64,000 bases of DNA, taken from DAITQM01 sp039794245. GTDB lineage: Bacteria > Pseudomonadota > Gammaproteobacteria > Xanthomonadales > Wenzhouxiangellaceae. Shown here piece by piece: positions 57,746-64,000 of the stretch. Numbering within the stretch: position 1 is the stretch's first letter; every line of letters starts with the position of its first letter. The notes below the pieces were generated by a model. That model did no database searches and had not been told where the DNA came from. It was given only the letters and a program-made list of their open reading frames with translations. The stretch lies in contig JBDIVS010000006.1 of assembly GCA_039794245.1 (NCBI GenBank), positions 62,001 to 126,000 on the forward strand, given 5' to 3'. The position numbers were made by a program, and so were the translations under genes.

Positions 57746-59530
57746 ATGACTACACGCCACAACGAACGCCGCGATTTTCTCAAACTCGGTATCGCCGCCT
57801 CGGCTTCGGCCGCAGCATTTCGTTTCAGCACGACAGCCGGCGAGGCCGCGCCGCTCGACCTGCTGGCGCCGCTGTGGCCGGTACCGGACAGGAACAACCG
57901 CGCGCCCGGCAGCACGCCGCCGCTCGCCTTCCGGGTGTTCCATAAACTGGCCTTCGGTCCCAAGCCGGGCGACATCCAGAGTTTTCTCGCCCTCGGGGCC
58001 AACGACGACGCGCGGCTGCAAAACTGGCTCGACCTGCAACTGGCGCCGACCGGCGTCGATCCCGGAGTCGACAGCCGACTGAGCGCCGCGAACAACTTCG
58101 TCACACTCGATAAAACGCTGACCCAGTTGTGGAACGATCATTACCGCAACCCGCTGTCGCCCGAATACCTGTACAGCAAACGGCCGTTCTGGGAAACGCA
58201 GCTTGGCACTCTGACCCGGATGGTGCACAGCCAGTGGCAACTGCGCGAGGTGCTCGCCGACTTCTGGCACAACCATTTCAACGTCGACGGCGAGGAGGAT
58301 GTGGTCAAAAGCATCCTCACCGATTACGACGAAAACGTCATCCGGCCGCACCTGTTCGGCAATTTCCGCCAGATGCTGGAAGCCAACGCGCGCAGTACAG
58401 CGATGCTGTATTACCTCGACAACCGGGCCAACGCCACGCCGTTTCCGAACGAGAATTACGCCCGCGAAATCCTGGAGCTGCACACCGTCGGCGCGGTGGA
58501 AAACTATTTCGGGTTCACCCCGCCGCAGAACGTGCCGCTCAACATCGACGGTGTGCCGAAGGGCTACGTCGAGGCCGACGTCATCGAACTGGCGCGCGTA
58601 CTGACCGGCTGGGGCGTCGCCGACGGCGATGATGGCGCCCCCGATACCGGGACGTTCCTGTTCCGCCCACAGTGGCACGACAACGGCACCAAGACGGTGA
58701 TGGGCCAAACGATCGTCCCGACCAACCCGCCCGAAAACGAAGTACTGGATTTTCTCGACTTTCTCGCCAGCCACCGCGGCACCGCCGAATTCATCTGCTG
58801 GAAACTCGCCACCCGGCTGATCGCTGACGGCTACACGGCCGCCGACCAGCTGATCCAGCAGGCGGCGGACGTCTTTCAGAACAACTGGCAGGCGCAAAAT
58901 CAACTGGAACTGGTGTATCGGACCTTGCTGACCTCGAATGACTTCAAGACCCGCTGGGCCGAAAAGGCCAAGCGGCCGCTCGAAATCGTCGTCGCCGCAC
59001 TGCGCGCCGCCGGCGCCGCGGACGATCCCGATTTCGTCTTGCAGCTCGACAACCCCGGCGCGGACAGTTACCCGTTCGGCTATCTCGACGACCTCGAGCG
59101 CACCGGCCAGGCCCCGCACGCCACGCCGCCGCCGACCGGCTATCCGGAAGACCGTGCGATCTGGCAGGGTTCCGGACCGCTGGTGATGTCGTGGCGGACG
59201 ATCACGCGGATGATCCGTGATACCGACACCGCTTCGATCAACAGCCATTTCATCAATGTCGCAGCCCAGACTAACACCGGCTTGCCGCTGGCCGCCGACC
59301 GCACACCGGTCAATATCGTCGCTTACTGGCTCGACCGCGTGCTCGGCCCGGGCTTCGTCTTCGATCCGGCGAAACGCGGCAAACTCGAGGCCTTCGTCGC
59401 CCAGGGCGGCGCACCCGCCTCGCCGCTCAACGTCGATACCACCGATACCACCGGCAACAGCGCTTACCAGCGGCGGATCAGGACGCTGGTCGGCCTGATC
59501 ACGATGTTGCCCGAAGTCACCGTACGTTAG
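57746..59530 (+). CDS. DUF1800 family protein, Tat-exported
   Basis: The 594-residue protein begins with a twin-arginine signal (NERRDFLKLGIAASASAAA). Family motifs: FHKLAFGPKPGDI, LREVLADFWHNHFNVD, ENYAREILELHTVG and VIELARVLTGWG. DUF1800 proteins almost always precede a DUF1501 gene, as here (nine-base gap). Exported, possibly cofactor-binding given Tat use; activity unknown. AAGGAG precedes the start; the stop is TAG. Confidence 0.93.
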   Translation: MTTRHNERRDFLKLGIAASASAAAFRFSTTAGEAAPLDLLAPLWPVPDRNNRAPGSTPPLAFRVFHKLAFGPKPGDIQSFLALGANDDARLQNWLDLQLAPTGVDPGVDSRLSAANNFVTLDKTLTQLWNDHYRNPLSPEYLYSKRPFWETQLGTLTRMVHSQWQLREVLADFWHNHFNVDGEEDVVKSILTDYDENVIRPHLFGNFRQMLEANARSTAMLYYLDNRANATPFPNENYAREILELHTVGAVENYFGFTPPQNVPLNIDGVPKGYVEADVIELARVLTGWGVADGDDGAPDTGTFLFRPQWHDNGTKTVMGQTIVPTNPPENEVLDFLDFLASHRGTAEFICWKLATRLIADGYTAADQLIQQAADVFQNNWQAQNQLELVYRTLLTSNDFKTRWAEKAKRPLEIVVAALRAAGAADDPDFVLQLDNPGADSYPFGYLDDLERTGQAPHATPPPTGYPEDRAIWQGSGPLVMSWRTITRMIRDTDTASINSHFINVAAQTNTGLPLAADRTPVNIVAYWLDRVLGPGFVFDPAKRGKLEAFVAQGGAPASPLNVDTTDTTGNSAYQRRIRTLVGLITMLPEVTVR

Positions 59531-59539
59531 GAGCCCGCC

Positions 59540-60982
59540 ATGACCATCAATCGCCGACATTTTTTACAAGGCGCCGGTGGCGCGGCACTGGCCGGAACGC
59601 TGCCACGTCTGACCTTTGCCCAAAACGGCCCCGGCTTCAACGACGAGATCCTGATCTACGTCTTTCTGCGCGGCGGCATCGACGGCCTGAGCCTCTATGC
59701 CCCGGGCAGCGGCCACCCGGACCGCGGTTTTTACGAGAATCTAAGACCCAGCCTCAGCGTCCGCCTGCCGGTTTCCGGCGCCAACGCCATGCTGCCGCTG
59801 GCCGACGGCTTCGGCATCAACCGCGCCGCGACGGGCCTGCGTGATCTGTGGCTCGAGGGCGATCTGGCCATCGTCCACGCCACCGGCCTGCCGATCGTCA
59901 ACCGCAGCCACTTCGAAGCCGAGCGCTTTATCGAACTCGGCACGCCGGGAGCCACCGCCGGCCTGACCACGCCGGGCGAGATTCCCGGCACCCGCCTGAC
60001 CCCGACCGGCTGGCTGACCCGCCACCTGAACACCGCGACCAACCTGCCGCCGGCGATCACCTTGCCGGCCGTCGTCACCGAGAGCACGATGAGCTTTTCG
60101 CTGTCCGGCTCGGGCGCCGCGGTGGCGCTGCGCACGCCGTCGCAATTCGACTTCAACGAAAGCGACTCGGCGCTCGAGGAGGCGATGGAAACGACCATCA
60201 AGGAGATCTATCAACTCGACGCCACCCAGGTCGGCATCGCCGGCGAACAGGCGATGGTGGCCCAGGAGGCGGTTGAAACGACATTCGCCGGGCTGTCGAA
60301 TTTCGATTACAACCAAAACCTGGTGCCGGCCGCCCGTTATCCGACGTTCACCAATAACGAGGGTAATCTCCAGTTGTTCTCTATCGCCGACAAACTGCTC
60401 ACGCTGTCGCGGCTGATCAAGGCGGATATCGGTTTGAGAATCGCCCAGGTCGATGTGAACGGCTGGGACGACCACACCGACCAAGGATCACTGCCGGCGG
60501 GTGTCAACGGCTCGACCGGCAACTTCTACAACCGGCTGGATGCGGTGTCGCGTTCGGTGCGCGCCTTCTGGAACGATATGCGCGGCCTGGCGGACAACCC
60601 GGCCGATTTCACGCCGAAGATTACGGTGGTGTTTCACAGCGAGTTCGGCCGGCGGGCCTTCAGCAACAACGACAACGGCACCGACCACGGCTCCGGCAAC
60701 CCGATGATGTTGCTCGGCGGCAATGTCAACGGCGGGCAGTTCCACGGCACATGGCCCGGCCTGGCACCGAACCAATTGTTTCAAAACGCCGATGTGGCCA
60801 CGACCAATGATTTCCGCCGAGTACTCAGCGAGGTGCTGATTCGCCGGCTGGGCAACAACCGCCTGGGCCTGATCTTCCCTTTCTATTACAACTACGAACC
60901 ACTCGGCGCCGTCAACGGCCCCGACCTGCCACCCGACTACGGGCCGGATGACGAACTGACCCGCGACAGCTTCGAAAGTTGA
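59540..60982 (+). CDS. DUF1501 family protein, Tat-exported
   Basis: The 480-residue partner of the DUF1800 protein has a twin-arginine signal (INRRHFLQGAGGAALAGTL). The DUF1501 domain shares the alkaline phosphatase-like/sulfatase fold: IYVFLRGGIDGLSLYAPG, IVNRSHFEAERFIELG, VDVNGWDDHTDQ, VVFHSEFGRRAFSNNDNGTDHG. It ends DDELTRDSFES, a variant of the DGFE tail seen in other secreted proteins here. Paired genes of this kind encode secreted complexes of unknown activity. Confidence 0.93.
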   Translation: MTINRRHFLQGAGGAALAGTLPRLTFAQNGPGFNDEILIYVFLRGGIDGLSLYAPGSGHPDRGFYENLRPSLSVRLPVSGANAMLPLADGFGINRAATGLRDLWLEGDLAIVHATGLPIVNRSHFEAERFIELGTPGATAGLTTPGEIPGTRLTPTGWLTRHLNTATNLPPAITLPAVVTESTMSFSLSGSGAAVALRTPSQFDFNESDSALEEAMETTIKEIYQLDATQVGIAGEQAMVAQEAVETTFAGLSNFDYNQNLVPAARYPTFTNNEGNLQLFSIADKLLTLSRLIKADIGLRIAQVDVNGWDDHTDQGSLPAGVNGSTGNFYNRLDAVSRSVRAFWNDMRGLADNPADFTPKITVVFHSEFGRRAFSNNDNGTDHGSGNPMMLLGGNVNGGQFHGTWPGLAPNQLFQNADVATTNDFRRVLSEVLIRRLGNNRLGLIFPFYYNYEPLGAVNGPDLPPDYGPDDELTRDSFES

Positions 60983-61025
60983 GGCCGGAGTACAGCGGGT
61001 AACGGCGGCTGAACGGCCGGGCGCT

Positions 61026-61388
61026 TCAGGCGCCGGCCGCAGTGCGCTCTTTTTCCAGAAATTCGAGGCTTTCGGCCGCGTGCCGGGCGTGCGGGATGAC
61101 GATGGAACCGCCGACCATCAGCGCCACGGCGAGCGCTTCGTCGAGTTCGGGCCGCGTGCAGCCTTCCTCGATGCAGCGTTCGAGGTGGTAATCGATGCAG
61201 TCATTGCAGCGCAGGACCAGCGAGGCCGTAAGGCCGAGCAGTTCCTTGGTTTTGGCCGGCAGGACACCGGCGGTATAGACGGTTTTGTCCAGGCCGAAAA
61301 AACGCTTGACCGCCAGATTGTCGGTGGCCAGCACCTTGGCGTTGCCGGCGGCGCGGCGGGCGCGGAATTGTTCGAAGGGATGGGTCAT
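61026..61388 (-). CDS. AhpD-like/carboxymuconolactone decarboxylase-family protein
   Basis: The 120-residue helical protein has the redox motif CNDC in LVLRCNDCIDYHLERC and the downstream EALAVALMVGGSIVIPH with conserved His. Such CxxC members act as alkylhydroperoxidase-type reductants rather than decarboxylases. Convergent with the DUF1501 gene and followed by the patatin gene on the same strand. Confidence 0.9.
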   Translation of the reverse strand: MTHPFEQFRARRAAGNAKVLATDNLAVKRFFGLDKTVYTAGVLPAKTKELLGLTASLVLRCNDCIDYHLERCIEEGCTRPELDEALAVALMVGGSIVIPHARHAAESLEFLEKERTAAGA

Positions 61389-61457
61389 GAGGGCGGCTTG
61401 TCAACGATTGAAGATCAGGGGCGGCGACGATGATAACGCCGCCCGACCCCGCTCGCT

Positions 61458-62585
61458 TCAGGCATCGAAAAAACGCATGATTTCGTCGCGCCGGGCGCGG
61501 GCGTCGTCGCGGCCCATTTCGAGCAGGGCTTCGCAGAACGGCTTTTCGAACAAAAGGTAACTCGGCATCCGCATCCCGGCACCCCAGGCGCCGATGCTGC
61601 TGAGCAGATAGCGCACGGTGGAAGGCATCCGGTGGGAGTGGGCCGCCGCCAGGGTGCGCAGGTCGCGGCCGGGGCGCAAGAGCAGTGTCCGGATCGGTTT
61701 GAGCGGCGTTTCGGCCGCCTTCTCGGGCGGCAGCAGGCTCAAGGTATGGTTGATGCGGTTGAGACGCGCCAGGTCGGCCTGCAGGTTATCCATGAAAATG
61801 ATATCCAGCATATGGGCGCCGATCTCGCCGAGGCCGGGGTATGCGGCGGCTCTGGGTTCGGGATCGGGCTGCTCGTCGCGCGTGCCGATGATCAACAGCT
61901 TGCGCGCCCCGAGGTGGATCGCCGGGCTGAGCGGCGCGGTCTGGCGCAGGCCACCGTCGCCGAAATACTCGTAGCCGATACATTCGGCCGGAAACAGCAG
62001 CGGCAGCGAGGCCGAAGCCATCAGGTGCGCGACACCGATTTTCGCCGGCCGGCCGAGGCGCCGCGGCCTGTGCCACGGAACGATGTCATCCGTGCCCTGG
62101 TAGAAACTGATCGCCGCGCTCGTCGTATAAGCCGAGGCGGTCACCGCCAGGGCGCGCAGCGCCCCGGAAGCGAGCGCTTCGGCGATGCCCTCGGGTTGGA
62201 ATTCGCCTTCCAACAGGCGGCGCAGCGGCGCGTTGTCGAGCAGCGAACGCGGCTTGAACGGCCCGCGGCCGCCGGTCACCAGCGTGCTCAACCAGCACAG
62301 GCCGCTTTTCAGCACGGCGCCAAGGTCGGTGCGGTAGATATGATGGCAGGCCATGTTCGACCAGAAATGATCGAGCCGCTCCAGGCCGTGCATGAAGCGC
62401 CCGGCATGGCTGGCCAGCACCGCGGCATTGATCGCCCCGGCCGAGGTACCGGTGATGATCGGAAACGGGTTCGCGGGCTCGCCGCGCATCTCCATGATCG
62501 CCTCCAGGGCACCGACCTGGTAGGCCGCCCGCGCCCCGCCGCCGGGCAGCATCAGGGCGCAACTGGGACATTCGGGCTGGTTCAT
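61458..62585 (-). CDS. Patatin-like phospholipase
   Basis: The 375-residue lipolytic enzyme has the Ser/Asp dyad: oxyanion loop GGGARAAYQVG near residue 15, nucleophile in GTSAGAINAAV, and Asp in FGDGGLRQTAPL. A C-terminal region past residue 230 (with LPPEKAAETPLKPIRTLLL) is typical of the DUF3336-less bacterial group. Cytoplasmic by lack of a signal. Upstream gene of the pair with the AhpD-like gene, 69 bases apart. Confidence 0.92.
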   Translation of the reverse strand: MNQPECPSCALMLPGGGARAAYQVGALEAIMEMRGEPANPFPIITGTSAGAINAAVLASHAGRFMHGLERLDHFWSNMACHHIYRTDLGAVLKSGLCWLSTLVTGGRGPFKPRSLLDNAPLRRLLEGEFQPEGIAEALASGALRALAVTASAYTTSAAISFYQGTDDIVPWHRPRRLGRPAKIGVAHLMASASLPLLFPAECIGYEYFGDGGLRQTAPLSPAIHLGARKLLIIGTRDEQPDPEPRAAAYPGLGEIGAHMLDIIFMDNLQADLARLNRINHTLSLLPPEKAAETPLKPIRTLLLRPGRDLRTLAAAHSHRMPSTVRYLLSSIGAWGAGMRMPSYLLFEKPFCEALLEMGRDDARARRDEIMRFFDA

Positions 62586-62793
62586 TCCGGACTCCTATCG
62601 AAGGGGGCAGGCGCGGGGCCTTCAGCCACTACGGGCGCGCCAGCCGGCCACGGACGGCAAAGAAAGGGGACCGCCCAATCGGCTTTCATACCACAAACCG
62701 CCCGCCGGCGCGACTTGCACCGCCCCCGGCGGTCTGCGATGATGGCCCGATGGTGACATCCGGCAGTGTAAGCATTTTTCAGGAATCCCGGTC

Positions 62794-63324
62794 ATGAGGA
62801 GCACGGCCGAAAGGCAACGCCGTTTCGACGTTCTGGCGCGGCAGTACGCCAACGACCTCTACCGCTATGCGCTGTGGTTGTGCGGCGATCCGACCCAGGC
62901 GCACGATCTGGTGCAGGAGACGTTTTTACGGGCCTGGCGGGCGCTCGACAGTCTGAAAGAGCAAAAAGCCGCCAAGGGCTGGTTGATCACGATCCTGCGC
63001 CGCGAACATGCGCGGGGCTTCGAGCGCAAGAACCTGCCGCTGACCGACATCGAGGATGTGGTGATCGCCGATGAAGGCGAAATGGCGCCTGACGACCAGG
63101 CCGAGGTGCACTTGCTGCGACAGGAAATCGCCAAGTTGCCTCGAAAATACCGCGAGCCGCTGCTCCTGCAAGTGATCGGCGGCTACAGTTGCGAGGAAAT
63201 TTCCGAACAACTCGGTCTGAGTAAAAGCGCGGTGATGACCCAATTGTTCCGGGCTCGCGAAAAGCTGAAAGCGGTCCTGAACACCGGCGATGGAACGATG
63301 AGCAATGTCCATGAACTACCTTGA
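62794..63324 (+). CDS. ECF sigma factor
   Basis: The 176-residue sigma-70 family protein has region 2 (YANDLYRYALWLCGDPTQAH, DLVQETFLRAWRALD) and region 4 (KLPRKYREPLLLQVIGGY, SCEEISEQLGLSKSAVMTQL). It is paired with a DUF3379 gene starting 20 bases before its stop. ECF factors with DUF3379 partners are found in gammaproteobacteria; the stimulus is unknown. Confidence 0.93.
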   Translation: MRSTAERQRRFDVLARQYANDLYRYALWLCGDPTQAHDLVQETFLRAWRALDSLKEQKAAKGWLITILRREHARGFERKNLPLTDIEDVVIADEGEMAPDDQAEVHLLRQEIAKLPRKYREPLLLQVIGGYSCEEISEQLGLSKSAVMTQLFRAREKLKAVLNTGDGTMSNVHELP

Positions 63325-64000
63325 ATTCAAGCGCCAACTGATGGTCGATCCCTACACCCGGGATGCGGCGTTTCAGGAGGCAAAAGCGAACGACCCGCAG
63401 TGCGCCCGCGCCTGGCGCGAGGCGTCGGTCTTCGAGCACAAGCTGCGCGCCGCGCTGAACGTCGGTGTGCCCGGCGGGCTGGCCGAGCAGATCATTCTGC
63501 ACCAATCGCTGAAGGCGGTCCGGCGCCCCATCTGGCCGCAGACGCTGGCCGCCAGCTTTGCCGCGGCGGCACTGACCTTCGGGCTTCTGACCTGGATGCA
63601 CCAGCGGGAAATCGACCAGTTCCGCACCTTCGTCGCCGAGCACTGGCACAGCGACGGCGGCGAAATCCTCGGCCGGGCGACCAGCGGCGTGCCGATCGAT
63701 GCCGCCGAGTTCCGCGCCGTGCTCGCCGCTGCCGGCCTCGACGCCGACGAAGCGCTGGTCCGGCAGGTGGCCTACGCCAAAAACTGCCCGACGCCGAATG
63801 CCCTCGGCGTTCACCTGGTGCTGCGCACCTCTGAGGGCCTGGTGACCGTGTTCTACGCCCCGGGCCTGGTCAACCGCAAGGCGCGCGAAATGACCGTCGA
63901 TGATTTCACGGCCCTGCTCGTCGGCCTGCAGGACGGCAGCATCGCGGTGATCGGCAAAACCAGGGCGGGCCGCGACGAGGCGCGCGCCGCGGTGGCCCGG
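63305..64000 (+). CDS. DUF3379-type anti-sigma-like membrane protein, 3' end outside
   Basis: The frame is open from ATG at 63305 (alternative ATG 63311) to the window edge, 232 codons with no stop. It reads MSMNYLEFKRQLMVDPYTRD, a cytoplasmic N-terminal domain, then one membrane helix (WPQTLAASFAAAALTFGLLT) at about residues 80-98 and a periplasmic domain with a long DVDE-type fold ending in KTRAGRDEARAAVAR. Overlap with the sigma gene by 20 bases indicates coupled translation. Anti-sigma function is inferred from topology and position. Confidence 0.8.
   Translation, partial: MSMNYLEFKRQLMVDPYTRDAAFQEAKANDPQCARAWREASVFEHKLRAALNVGVPGGLAEQIILHQSLKAVRRPIWPQTLAASFAAAALTFGLLTWMHQREIDQFRTFVAEHWHSDGGEILGRATSGVPIDAAEFRAVLAAAGLDADEALVRQVAYAKNCPTPNALGVHLVLRTSEGLVTVFYAPGLVNRKAREMTVDDFTALLVGLQDGSIAVIGKTRAGRDEARAAVAR

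Noticed and set aside
57728..59560. 610-codon open frame antisense to the DUF1800 gene
   Set aside because: Shadow frame; the sense strand has a Tat signal, RBS and conserved motifs.
1..64000. tRNA or rRNA genes
   Set aside because: I saw no tRNA-like TTCGANNC cloverleaf or rRNA segment, although a covariance search was not possible.

Overview
This is a high-GC chromosomal window from a Gram-negative bacterium, most likely a gammaproteobacterium on the Xanthomonadales/Chromatiales side. Evidence: ntrX-trkA-trkH, pgeF-rluD next to bamD, a complete mlaFEDCBA outer-membrane lipid operon, DUF2333 and DUF3144 proteins, an ECF sigma/DUF3379 pair, a GTGGGAGCGACG-type REP palindrome and secreted proteins ending in a DGFE motif. 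No rRNA, tRNA or CRISPR array was seen.

Layout. 1-480: IS1380-like transposase remnant. 518-4727: ntrX-trkA-trkH (regulation and potassium uptake). 4941-6450: toxin-antitoxin genes and fragments. 6509-10453: FG-GAP repeat protein, a truncated IPTL-CTERM-like protein and a truncated ECF sigma gene. 10603-17951: Uma2 nuclease, haem-type TonB receptor, TetR repressor with two matching operators and a 30-residue membrane peptide, second FG-GAP protein, phosphoribosyltransferase. 18042-22497: DUF2333, amidohydrolase, peptidoglycan amidase, mobile debris with a MITE-like element, metalloprotease. 22745-28733: cytochrome c, norCB nitric oxide reductase with an FNR/Dnr-type box, Lrp regulator divergent from ald, deoxyhypusine-synthase-like enzyme. 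28817-36083: octahaem cytochrome between two secreted subtilases, one with a nonsense codon. 36700-41369: pgeF, rluD, bamD, M1 aminopeptidase. 41487-45334: mlaFEDCBA. 45425-48864: broken VapBC, M14 carboxypeptidase, mtgA. 49012-54001: pckG, zur-like gene, START-like protein, then frmA and fghA, both broken. 54003-64000: repeat debris, small secreted protein, S9 peptidase, DUF3144, Tat-type DUF1800-DUF1501 pair, AhpD-like protein, patatin, ECF sigma factor and its DUF3379 partner, which runs off the window.

Taken together the gene set suggests a heterotroph specialised in extracellular and periplasmic protein breakdown (S8, S9, M1, M14 and HExxH peptidases), gluconeogenic growth (pckG, ald) and respiration with NO detoxification or denitrification. 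Gene decay is notable: at least eight genes carry stops, frameshifts or truncations, several next to copies of one IS-end-like repeat.

The most unusual items are an NtrX whose AAA+ domain has lost its ATPase and sigma-54 contact motifs, a self-contained TetR/operator/30-residue-peptide unit with a predicted leaderless repressor mRNA, the DGFE C-terminal motif, and three in-frame TAG codons, two of them at positions where the family has Trp.
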